A stretch of DNA of 64,000 nucleotides. Source: Mycolicibacterium austroafricanum (GTDB lineage Bacteria > Actinomycetota > Actinomycetes > Mycobacteriales > Mycobacteriaceae). Both the position numbers and the translations under genes were made by a program. Location: assembly GCF_902705885.1 (NCBI RefSeq), contig NZ_CACSIP010000067.1:124001-188000 (forward strand), written 5' to 3'. The stretch's first letter is position 1. Each line of letters begins with the position of its first letter. The notes under the pieces are model-generated. The model saw only the letters and a list, made by a program, of their open reading frames with translations. It had not been told where the DNA came from and made no database searches. Shown here in pieces: positions 41,753 through 50,622 of this stretch.

Positions 41753-44700
41753 TCACACCTCGGTGCGGTCGATGATCGTGCCGGTGCCGGTGGCGTCGGC
41801 GATGGCCGCTCCCGACGGGTTGGACAGCGTGACCAGGAAGCTCTCGTCGCCTTCGAGCACCGTGTCACCGAACACCACCACGCTGATGGTCTTGCTGGTC
41901 TCGCCCGGCGCGAACGTCAGGGCGCCGGCGGCCCCGCCGTAGTCGCCACCGGCCGTCGCCGTGCCGTCCGACGTTGCGTACTGCACCGTCACGGATTCGG
42001 CCGAGGGTTCGGCCAACGTCACCACGAAGTTCACCAACACACCTGCGGCCGCCTCGTCGAAGTCGAACTGGATGGACTCCAGGTAGGCCATCTTGTTCTC
42101 GTTGACGGTGTTCCAGTCGTCGGCCAGAATGCCGCCGGTATCGGTGGAGTTGGGGTTCCACGACCAGAACGTCCAGGACAGGTCCTCGGTGCCTTCGGCG
42201 ATGTCGATGGTTCCGTCGTTGTCGAAATCTCCGGAGAGGTAGGAGGTGATCGCCTCGTACCAGATGACGTCCTTGGGGTCGGTGAGCCTGGTGCCGAACT
42301 CCCCGAGGTAGATCGGAGCGATGTTCTGCTCGTAGATGTAGCCCCACATCTGCTCGAACTTGTCGGGCAGGGCCTCGCCGAAGTCCGCACTCTGGAACCA
42401 CGGCTGGTTGTAGACCGAGTTCGGGTAGTCGTGCGGCGAGTAGACGACCCGGTCGGGCACGTCGAGCACGATCGGCCGGTCCTTGACACCCATGAGATTG
42501 CCGCCCCACCAATACGACTGGCCCTCGTAGACCGCGACGCCCTCGACGAACATCAGCCAGTTGGGGTTCACGTCGAGGATGGCGTTTCCGGCCCGCTCGG
42601 CAGCAGCCGCCCAGTCGTTGACTCCCCCGCCTCCCCAGGTGCCGTTGTGCGGCTCGTTGTGCAGGTCGGCACCGATCACGGTGGGATCGTCTCCGTAACG
42701 CTGCGCCAGGAACTGCCAGTCGGCGACCCACTGCGCGTCGGTGTATTGAGCGTTGTACCAGAGGCCGTTCTCGCTGGCACCGGCGCCGGCGTTGCTGCGG
42801 TGGTGGTCGAGGATGACGCGCATCCCGATCTCACCGGCGTAGTCGACGATCTTGTCCATGATCTGCAGCGCTGAAAGGCCTGCCAGGTCGGGGTTCTTGT
42901 GGAAGTCGATGCCGCTGGGCGCCTTGGTGGTGTGCAGCATCTCGCTGGAGTACGGAAGCCGGATGGTGTTGAAGTCCAGCGCCACCATCTGGTCCATCAT
43001 CTCCTGGTAGTTGCGGGTCCAAAGTCCGTGCGGGGTGAAGATGTCGCTTTCGAGCCCGAACCAGTTGATGCCGGCGATCTGCACCGGGTTGCCCGCGGAG
43101 TCGACGATCTGGTTACCCGAGGTGCTGAACCAACCGGGGGCGACCCCGGTGCCGGGCTCGCCTTCGACCACGGAGGCATCGGAGATGCTCAGCGTCAGGT
43201 TCGCGGGATCGGCCACGTCGTCGTTGGTGATGGTGCCGACGGCGGTGCCGTCGGCGACGGTGGCGCCGCTGGGATTCGACAGCGTCAACGTGAAGGTCTC
43301 GTCGCCTTCGACGGTGGTGTCACCGGCGATCGCGATCCGGACCTGCTGGGCCAGCACCCCCGGAGCGAAGGTGAGCACCCCGGTGGTCGCGGTGTAGTCC
43401 ACGCCGGCAGTCGCGGTGCCGTTGGTGGTGGTGTAGGCGACCGTGACTGGGCTGGTCGCTGCCTGCGACAGCGTCACAACGAACGTCATATCACTTGTGC
43501 CACTGTCGGATTCGACAGCGGCCGCATCGGCGACCGACACAGTCGGCGGCTGCGTGCCGCCGGCAGGTTGGCCGTTGACCACGAAGTTGGTCGCCGTGGC
43601 CGAACCGCCACCCGGGGATGCCTGGAAGCCGAAGCTGACCGTCTGGCCGGCGGCCACCTCGGCGTTGTAGGACTCATTGCGGATGACGTAGTGGTCTCCG
43701 ACCCGGCTGACGATCTGGGCGTTCCAGATGTTGCTGATCTGCGCCGGGGAGTCGAACTCCACCGTCCAGCCGTCCAGCCCCGAGGGGCCCGCGGTGACGG
43801 TGACCGCCCCGGTGAATCCGGATCCCCAGTTGTCGTTCACCACAAAGGTAGCCGATGAGTTCCCGGGAGTCGGGGTGGCCACGTCGTCGTTGGTGATGGT
43901 GCCGACGGCGGATCCGTCGGCGATCGTCACCCCGTTGGGGTTCGACAGCGTCAGGGTGAAGGTCTCGTCCGTCTCCACCGCGGTATCCCCCGCGATGACC
44001 ACGTCGACCTGCTGGGACACCACTCCGGCGGCGAACGTCAGCACCCCGGAGGCAGCAGTGAAATCGCTGCCGGCTGAAGCGGTGCCGTTCGCGGTCGCGT
44101 ACGCGATGCTCACCGGCGCCGTCGCCGCCTTGTCCAACGTCACCACAAATGTCAGGTTCTTGGTGCCGCTGTCGGACTCGACCACGGCCGCATCGGCGAC
44201 CGACACCTTCGGCAGCACCGGAGCGGGGTCTTGACCGCCGGTGGGCGCACCGTTGATGACGAAGTCGGTGGCCGTCGCCGTAGCACCTCCCGGGCTTGCC
44301 TGGAAGCCGAACTGCACGGTTTGACCAGCGCCGACCTTGGCGTTCCAGGAGGCGTTGCGTACCACGTAGCGGGTGCCGACGTGGCTGACGATCTCGGCGT
44401 TCCAGATGTTGCTGATCTGCGCCGGGGAGTCGAATTCCACTGTCCAGCCGTCGATCCCGGCGGAACCTGCGGTCACGGCCACATCGGCGACGAACCCCGA
44501 GCCCCAGTCGTCCCGCACGACAAAGGTGACAGACCCCGCACCGGGTGTGGGCGTGGCAGCATCGTCGTCGGTGATGGTGCCGACGGCCGTGCCGTCGGCG
44601 ATGGTCGCCCCGGTCGGGCTCGACAGCGTCACGACGAACGTCTCGGCGCCCTCGGCCGTGGTGTCCCCCAGAACGTCGACGTGAACCGTCCGTGACGTCA

Positions 44701-47700
44701 CCCCCGGCGCGAACTCGATCGTGCCCGACGCGGCGGCGTAGTCACTTCCGGCCAGCGCCGTGCCGTCCGACGTCACATAGGACACCGTCACCGTTTCGGT
44801 CGCCGCCTTGTTCAGCGTCACGACGAACATGAAGTGGGTGTGCTCGCCGTCGCCCTCAACGACCGTCAGATCGGCGATGGAGATCGTCGGCGGCGGGCCG
44901 CTGACGACGTTGGTGGTGCCATAGTCGTTGAACACGTTGCCGAAACTTCCGGCGGCGACGTCGAGCCCGGACGCCGACGGGGTGGCCTGACCGAGGCTTC
45001 CCGGGTTGTCCCGGGCAACCGACCACATCGAGAGCATGCCGAGGCCGGTGCTTCGGGCGAAGTCCTCGAGCGCCTGCGCATCGGCGACGGTGAACACCTC
45101 GGTGGTGACGTCGTTGACGCCGATCATCGGCGTGACACCGAGCTGGTTCCAGCCGAACTGCTGGCCGAACTCGCCGTACAGCGATGTCAGCTGGGCATAC
45201 GTCGCCTCCGCGGCGTCGATCGCATACGCGCCCATGGTCTTTGCGTTGGGCCCGCTGGTGGGTGCCGCGGATTCGCCGTAGTCCATCGCCATCACGTTGA
45301 CGCCGTCGAGTTTCACCCCGGCGTTGACCGCCGCTCGCACCACGCTCAGCCCGTCCGCAGTCAGACCGCTGGGCAGCACCGGCAGCGTGTACCAGATCTC
45401 CAGATCGGGCCTGGCCTGCTGCAGCAGCGTGAGCGCCTGGCTGCGGAGCGCGACCGACGTCGGGTCCGCCACCGCCGCGCCCTCGATGTCGAAGTCGATG
45501 CGGTTGAGCGAGTACGTGTCGGCGATGTCGACGTAGGCGTCGGCGAGTTCCTGGGCCCCGAGCCCCCGGCTGGCGTACCACTGCGCCAGGCTGGTGCCCG
45601 ACGCGCCGCCCAGCGAGATCATCACGTCACCGCCGGCGGCCTGCAACGCCGCGATGGACTGGTTGATCGCCTGCGCCTGTTCGAAGTCGGAGTCCGGCGC
45701 CAGGACCGGCAGGCCGGCCCATGCGAGCTTGCCGTCCGGTGTGGCCTGCAGGAACCCGAGTGTCAGCAGTGACGTACCGCGTTCCTGGGCAATGGCCAGC
45801 AGGTCCGGCACCGGCCACCCCGCCATGTCGACGTAGGGCGCGAAATAGGCTTCCCCCCACAGCTCGTCGCCGGGATTGCCGGAGTTGAGACCGGAGCCGA
45901 GACCCGTGTCGGCATCGTCGTCGACGATGGTCCCGGCAGCCACGCCGTCGGCGATGGTGGCACCGGTCGGATTGGACAACGTGACCGTGAAGGTCTCGTC
46001 AGCCTCGGCGGTGGTGTCCGGCAGCACGTCGACGTGGACCAGCTGTGATGTCACTCCGGGAGTGAACGTGATCGTCCCGGAGGTCGCGGCGTAGTCGCTG
46101 CCGGCGATCGCGGTGCCGTCAGAGGTCGCGTACTGCACCGTCACCGTTTCGGTCGACGCCTTGTCCAGTGACACGACGAACATGAAATGGCTGTGCTCAC
46201 CGTTGCCTTCGGCGACCGCGAGGTCGGAGATCGAGACGGCGGGCGGGGTGGCCGGCGTTGCGTCGACGTCGTCGTTGACGATGGTGCCCGTCCCGGTGCC
46301 ATCGGCGATCGTCGCGTTGACCGCAGACGAGAGATTCAGCGTGAACTGCTCGTCGAGTTCGACCATGGTGTCGCCGAGCACCGCTACCTGGACCGCTTTC
46401 GACGTCTCGCCGGGAGCGAAGGTCAGGGTGCCGACGGTCGGGGTGTAGTCCGAACCTGCGGCGGACGCGGTGACGTTGCTGGTGCTGTAGCTGACCGTCA
46501 CGGTTTCGGTGGATGTCTGGGACAGGCTGATCGTGAATGTCAGGGGTGTGCTGCCCGCATCGCCTTCGGAGGCACTGGCGTCGCTGATCGACAGACTCGG
46601 CGACGAGACCGGTGGCACGGCGTTGTAGATGAGGTTGCGCCACTTCGTGCTCGCGCTCTCGTCGAGCGCGATGATGTTGCTGGTCTTGAGCTCACCGAGG
46701 GCGACACCGACGAGCGTGTAGCTCTGGTTGTTGTTGACGATCGCGATGTTGGTCGAGCCGTTGAGCTCCGCGACGTCGAACTCGTGCGCCTTGAACCAGC
46801 CGAAGTCGAGCTTGTCGACCGCCGGATCGAAATCGAGCGACGTGCTGGTGCCGTAGTCCCAGGAAATGGTTGTGGTGGTGCCGGTCTCGCCGGCCGGCGG
46901 CGTGCCGTTGCCTGCGGTGGTGGGCCAGTTGTCGGTGCCGGCCACCGGCACGCCCTGGGGCAGGACCTGCGAGTCGGGCACCGTGCCGATGCCCAGCTGC
47001 AGGTGCAGCCGGTCTTCACGAACCTGCGCGTTGTGGAACACAAAATGGCGGGCAGTGAGTTCGCCAGTGGTGACGCCCTGCAAGATCAGAGCCTGACCGG
47101 TGCCGGCGTTGGAGATGACAACGCCTTCCGGAGTGTCGACCATGTAGAGCTGTTCGCGGGTGCCGTAGTGGCGGAAGTCGACGACGTCGCTCGCTGGATC
47201 GAAGGCCACCCGGTCGATCTGCCCGATCTCGTGGGAGCGCGCGTAGACGGTGTTGGGCTGGGCGACGACCCCTTGTTCCCACGCCAGCGCACCTGAAAGA
47301 TCCTGGCGCAGATGGTCGTTGATGACCGGCGTGAAGCTGTCGACGGTGAGCTGGCCGAGCGACACACCTTGGACGATCGCCGTCTCTCCCGACCATGGAT
47401 TGCGAAAGCCCACACCGTCTGCGGTGTCGACGACGATGAAGTTGTGCACCGAGACGTCACCGAGGTCCAGCTTGTCCTGGGAAGGGTCGAAACCCACGAT
47501 GTCCGGTCCGGTTGTGGTGACGTGGTAGACGGTGCCGGTCGTGGTCGCGCTGACGGCTGCGGCGGCGAAGAACGTGGATGACTCCGCTGCCGGTGCGAGT
47601 TTCTGTTCGGTGACCGCCGACGCCTCGGCGGGGGTCAGTGCCACCGTCACCGGCACCCGGGTTCTGGTGGGACTGGTCGAGATCAGATGAAAACCGACAT

Positions 47701-48799
47701 CACGCACCTGGATGACGAACGAGTCGGTACCGCCCTCGGTCACCAGTTCCGGGTCGGCGGTGTAGGTGAAGTTGCCTGCGCTGTCGACCACGACGCTGCC
47801 ACGAGAGGGCGCCTCGACCACCGTGTAGGTCAGCGGATCACCCTCGGGGTCCGAGGCATTCAGTGCGCCGGAGACGGTGCCCGTGTCGGTCTGACCGGAC
47901 AGCGCCAGGGCCGCGGTCGGGCCGTCGTTGGAGAACAGCCTGTCCATCTCGCGGCGGATCGCGCCGAAGACCGCGGTCACGAATTCGAACGAGGGCAGTG
48001 GCGCGCCGCCGCTGGAGGCCGCAGGCCCTATCCCCAGGACCGCGAGGAACTTCGACACGATTCCACCCAGACCGGTCGGGACGGCGGCCGATTGCGGGGC
48101 TGCCTCGGCCGGTGCGCTCGGAGGCGCCGAATCTGCAACGGCCGCATTCGATTCCTCACCTGCATCGGACTGGACGGCAGCGGTGCCGGTGTCGGGCGGC
48201 GCTGAGCGCTGCCCACTCGATGCGGGAGCGTCATCGACAATGCGGACCGGTTCGATGGCCGCCGGGACTGTCACCTCGATCGGGTCGTTGTCAGAGCGCG
48301 ACCCAGCGACCCGGTCCACGTCGGCCGATGCCGGAGCTTCGGCCGGCGCCTCCGAATCTTCCTGTGCGGCGTCGTCGTCGGTATGGCTAGAGTCCTCGGA
48401 TTCCGGCAGATCGACGTCGGTGTCCAGGTCCTCTCCGGAACCCGACTCGGCGGCTTCGGCTTCGGCTTCATCGGCGTCGAGTTCGGCTTCGGCTTGAGCG
48501 TCGAGTTCGGCTTCGGCTTGAGCGTCGACTTCGGCTTCGGCTTCGGCTTCGGCTTCGGCTTCGGCTTCATCGGCGGCCACATCATCGGCGTCGTCGTCTG
48601 ACGATGTGCCATCGCTTGAGTCGGCGCGCGTGGTGTCCGCGTCTCGGGTTTCGGTACCCGAGCCTGTGGAGTCGGCACTCGACTCACTGGCGCTGGTGTC
48701 ATCCGCCGGATCGGCCGCCGCCACTGCAGGAGCTGCCAGCCCGACTCCGAGCGCCACAGCTAATGCTCCAACACGTCCCACAAATCGTCCGTAGCCCAT
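41753..48799 (-). CDS. Giant secreted multidomain GH18/GH5 glycoside hydrolase with CBM2 and Calx-beta repeats
   Basis: About 2,348 residues. Signal peptide 1-29 (GRVGALAVALGVGLAAPAVAA), then a disordered acidic stretch (63-123), a cadherin/VCBS-like repeat (290-370) and three related FDPxxDxLDF modules (420-726). Calx-beta domains follow at about 735-843, 855-963, 1302-1413, 1528-1641 and 1751-1865. A GH18 chitinase-like domain (978-1288) has the acid/base in RIDFDIEG. CBM2 modules lie at 1416-1520 and 1644-1747. A GH5 cellulase-like domain (1885-2250) has HNEP and LGEFG glutamates and sits inside a sixth, split Calx-beta domain. ATG 48799 is chosen for its signal peptide; AGGAG lies 10 nt upstream. 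It would degrade beta-1,4 glycans outside the cell. Confidence 0.9.
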   Translation of the reverse strand: MGYGRFVGRVGALAVALGVGLAAPAVAAADPADDTSASESSADSTGSGTETRDADTTRADSSDGTSSDDDADDVAADEAEAEAEAEAEAEVDAQAEAELDAQAEAELDADEAEAEAAESGSGEDLDTDVDLPESEDSSHTDDDAAQEDSEAPAEAPASADVDRVAGSRSDNDPIEVTVPAAIEPVRIVDDAPASSGQRSAPPDTGTAAVQSDAGEESNAAVADSAPPSAPAEAAPQSAAVPTGLGGIVSKFLAVLGIGPAASSGGAPLPSFEFVTAVFGAIRREMDRLFSNDGPTAALALSGQTDTGTVSGALNASDPEGDPLTYTVVEAPSRGSVVVDSAGNFTYTADPELVTEGGTDSFVIQVRDVGFHLISTSPTRTRVPVTVALTPAEASAVTEQKLAPAAESSTFFAAAAVSATTTGTVYHVTTTGPDIVGFDPSQDKLDLGDVSVHNFIVVDTADGVGFRNPWSGETAIVQGVSLGQLTVDSFTPVINDHLRQDLSGALAWEQGVVAQPNTVYARSHEIGQIDRVAFDPASDVVDFRHYGTREQLYMVDTPEGVVISNAGTGQALILQGVTTGELTARHFVFHNAQVREDRLHLQLGIGTVPDSQVLPQGVPVAGTDNWPTTAGNGTPPAGETGTTTTISWDYGTSTSLDFDPAVDKLDFGWFKAHEFDVAELNGSTNIAIVNNNQSYTLVGVALGELKTSNIIALDESASTKWRNLIYNAVPPVSSPSLSISDASASEGDAGSTPLTFTISLSQTSTETVTVSYSTSNVTASAAGSDYTPTVGTLTFAPGETSKAVQVAVLGDTMVELDEQFTLNLSSAVNATIADGTGTGTIVNDDVDATPATPPAVSISDLAVAEGNGEHSHFMFVVSLDKASTETVTVQYATSDGTAIAGSDYAATSGTITFTPGVTSQLVHVDVLPDTTAEADETFTVTLSNPTGATIADGVAAGTIVDDDADTGLGSGLNSGNPGDELWGEAYFAPYVDMAGWPVPDLLAIAQERGTSLLTLGFLQATPDGKLAWAGLPVLAPDSDFEQAQAINQSIAALQAAGGDVMISLGGASGTSLAQWYASRGLGAQELADAYVDIADTYSLNRIDFDIEGAAVADPTSVALRSQALTLLQQARPDLEIWYTLPVLPSGLTADGLSVVRAAVNAGVKLDGVNVMAMDYGESAAPTSGPNAKTMGAYAIDAAEATYAQLTSLYGEFGQQFGWNQLGVTPMIGVNDVTTEVFTVADAQALEDFARSTGLGMLSMWSVARDNPGSLGQATPSASGLDVAAGSFGNVFNDYGTTNVVSGPPPTISIADLTVVEGDGEHTHFMFVVTLNKAATETVTVSYVTSDGTALAGSDYAAASGTIEFAPGVTSRTVHVDVLGDTTAEGAETFVVTLSSPTGATIADGTAVGTITDDDAATPTPGAGSVTFVVRDDWGSGFVADVAVTAGSAGIDGWTVEFDSPAQISNIWNAEIVSHVGTRYVVRNASWNAKVGAGQTVQFGFQASPGGATATATDFVINGAPTGGQDPAPVLPKVSVADAAVVESDSGTKNLTFVVTLDKAATAPVSIAYATANGTASAGSDFTAASGVLTFAAGVVSQQVDVVIAGDTAVETDETFTLTLSNPNGVTIADGSAVGTITNDDVATPTPGNSSATFVVNDNWGSGFTGAVTVTAGPSGLDGWTVEFDSPAQISNIWNAQIVSRVGDHYVIRNESYNAEVAAGQTVSFGFQASPGGGSATATNFVVNGQPAGGTQPPTVSVADAAAVESDSGTSDMTFVVTLSQAATSPVTVAYTTTNGTATAGVDYTATTGVLTFAPGVLAQQVRIAIAGDTTVEGDETFTLTLSNPSGATVADGTAVGTITNDDVADPANLTLSISDASVVEGEPGTGVAPGWFSTSGNQIVDSAGNPVQIAGINWFGLESDIFTPHGLWTRNYQEMMDQMVALDFNTIRLPYSSEMLHTTKAPSGIDFHKNPDLAGLSALQIMDKIVDYAGEIGMRVILDHHRSNAGAGASENGLWYNAQYTDAQWVADWQFLAQRYGDDPTVIGADLHNEPHNGTWGGGGVNDWAAAAERAGNAILDVNPNWLMFVEGVAVYEGQSYWWGGNLMGVKDRPIVLDVPDRVVYSPHDYPNSVYNQPWFQSADFGEALPDKFEQMWGYIYEQNIAPIYLGEFGTRLTDPKDVIWYEAITSYLSGDFDNDGTIDIAEGTEDLSWTFWSWNPNSTDTGGILADDWNTVNENKMAYLESIQFDFDEAAAGVLVNFVVTLAEPSAESVTVQYATSDGTATAGGDYGGAAGALTFAPGETSKTISVVVFGDTVLEGDESFLVTLSNPSGAAIADATGTGTIIDRTEV
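48452..48569. repeat. TTCGGC-rich low-complexity tract within the giant gene
   Basis: Six perfect tandem TTCGGC hexamers run from 48530 to 48565. Upstream of them a 24-bp unit is repeated twice at 48476-48499 and 48500-48523. They encode the Ala-Glu/Asp-rich acidic spacer. Hexamer changes keep the reading frame, so copy number can vary without breaking the gene. Confidence 0.75.
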
Positions 48800-49302
48800 C
48801 AGCAACGCACTCCTGTCCAATCCTTGATGCATGAATGCCGCCGCTCGCCACATCTCGTTCCCATCACGGAACAATATTTACGAGCACGAAAGGCAATGAA
48901 ACACCAGCAGCAGCTGACCGTCAAGGCAATCGACGCCACCAGTCGCGGAAACAGGCACCCAATCGGTCCCGAACCTGAGAGCAAAGCGAACTTTGTCCAC
49001 GACGTTGACAGTAATAGCTTGTCTAACTGCACTGTCGTGGCGCTGTCAGCAGATGTTGGCTAAGCCCCGCGCGGACGCGTCAGAACGTAGATTGCCAGCC
49101 ACCGGACGCGCCCTCGTCGTGTCGAAACCGTGAACAAAATGGGTACTCGCGTCCAAAAAAATTACATGGAATTCGGGCGTCAAACTATCCATAGGGCGCA
49201 GTATGGTGTTTTGAGGAAAACGGGTTGGCAAACTGATACTCGACAACCCCCGTATAGGTAGGCAAACAATGTAAACGCGGTCCGATGTCGGGCGGAGCGG
49301 CG
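48800..49302. other. 503-bp intergenic region upstream of the giant secreted protein
   Basis: This stretch is clearly richer in A and T than its surroundings (for example around 48870-48900 and 49135-49210). It must hold the minus-strand promoter of the giant gene and the 3' end of the HNH gene's transcript. I see no convincing open frame, tRNA or strong terminator hairpin. TTGACA occurs at 49003 on the plus strand without a matching -10. Confidence 0.5.
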
Positions 49303-50586
49303 TCAGGCAGCGTCGAAGGTGACGAGGTCGATGCTGAGTTGGCCTTCGATGAGGCTGAGTCGTCGGCGTACTGGTGGTCCGGGTAGTGGTGGGGCGGTGG
49401 AGTGGTAGACCGCGCCGGTGGGGGTGCGGTATTCGGCGTGGTGTTCCCCGTCGATATCGGTGGTGCTGACCTGCCAGCCGGGGGCTTCTTTGGCGTAGTT
49501 GCAGGCCTCGCAGTCACCGAGGCCGTTGAGTGCGCTGGTCGGGCCGCCGTCACGGACCGGGGTGGCGTGGTCGCAGTGCCGGATCGGGGCATCGCAGTAC
49601 GGGGTCCGGCAGCGCTGGTCGCGCAGTTGCAGGAATCGTGCCAGCGCTTTGGGGAAGATCCTCGCCCGCGATTCCATCGCCACCAACTGCCCCGAGCTCG
49701 GGTGGCGATACAGCCGGCGCAGCGTCGCCTTCACCTTGGTGTCGGTGGCGGCGTCGCCGGTCAGCTTGCACGCCAGCCCGGCCGGGATAGGACCAAACCC
49801 GTCCAGCCACGCCGGTTCGGTGTCGTCACCGGCCAGGGTGGTGTCGGCCATCACCATGTTCAATGCCACCGGCACCGGCTTGGTGGCCGGGCGCCCGGTG
49901 ATCCGCTCATAGGCGGCATCAGCCATCACCTGACCCCGCGACCGCCCATCACAGGTGACGTCGGCTTCCCGCTTCAACGCGGCGTACATCGCGACCCCCT
50001 GCGCCACGGGCAGCAGGAACGTCACGTAGGTCATGGTGTCCGGGGCCGGGCGGATCCACACCCCACGATCAGCGGCGGCTTTGGCCGAGCGGGCCACCAC
50101 CGCCGCCGCATCCAGGCGGGCAGCGATCTTCTTGGCTTCGGCTTCGACCTGGTGATTGCCCCACCCGGACAGACGCGAGGTGTCGGCGCACAGCTCGGCG
50201 TCCAACTCCCGGCGATGCTCGATCGACAGGCAGGCCGATTGTTTGACGATCAGGGTGGCCCGCCACTCCGAAAGCACCCCGGATTCCAGCGCGGCCAGGG
50301 TGTGCGGCATCTCGTGCACCAACGCCTGAGCGAACCCCAGATGCCGATTCCCGCACGACGGGGACTCCCGACGGGCCAACGCCACCTCCGACGCCAACCC
50401 CTTCCCACGCCGCCGCACCGGCACCCCAGCAGCCTGCTCCGCAGCGCGGCGTTTGGCCGCCCACAACGCCGTCACCCTCGCCTGGGCCGCCGCCGCCACC
50501 GACTTCAACCGCTCGAGCTGCTCGACCTGCGCGCGCAGCTCAGCCTCACCAGCGGCCACATCCACATCGAACACACGTTCGAACAT
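49303..50586 (-). CDS. DUF222/HNH endonuclease-like protein (13E12 family)
   Basis: About 427 residues from ATG 50586. The N-terminal two thirds is the DUF222 domain (VAAGEAELRAQVEQLERLKSVAAAAQARV, GFAQALVHEMPHTLAALESGVLSEWRATLIV). The C-terminus has an HNH motif built from CRTPYCDAPIRHCDHATPVRDGG, a downstream NGLGDCEACNYAKE and the surrounding Cys pairs, which would bind zinc. These proteins are the 13E12 repeats of mycobacteria, multi-copy and sometimes linked to mobility; no function is proven. It ends the accessory part and directly precedes cobN (gap 36 bp). Confidence 0.92.
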   Translation of the reverse strand: MFERVFDVDVAAGEAELRAQVEQLERLKSVAAAAQARVTALWAAKRRAAEQAAGVPVRRRGKGLASEVALARRESPSCGNRHLGFAQALVHEMPHTLAALESGVLSEWRATLIVKQSACLSIEHRRELDAELCADTSRLSGWGNHQVEAEAKKIAARLDAAAVVARSAKAAADRGVWIRPAPDTMTYVTFLLPVAQGVAMYAALKREADVTCDGRSRGQVMADAAYERITGRPATKPVPVALNMVMADTTLAGDDTEPAWLDGFGPIPAGLACKLTGDAATDTKVKATLRRLYRHPSSGQLVAMESRARIFPKALARFLQLRDQRCRTPYCDAPIRHCDHATPVRDGGPTSALNGLGDCEACNYAKEAPGWQVSTTDIDGEHHAEYRTPTGAVYHSTAPPLPGPPVRRRLSLIEGQLSIDLVTFDAA

Positions 50587-50622
50587 GAAACCCAAACTAC
50601 ACCACCCCACCGACAGGTCTGG

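Noticed and set aside
41753..47000. CRISPR array or other DNA-level repeat array
   Set aside because: The repeated DNA encodes Calx-beta and CBM2 modules in one frame; repeats are long, divergent and without spacer structure.
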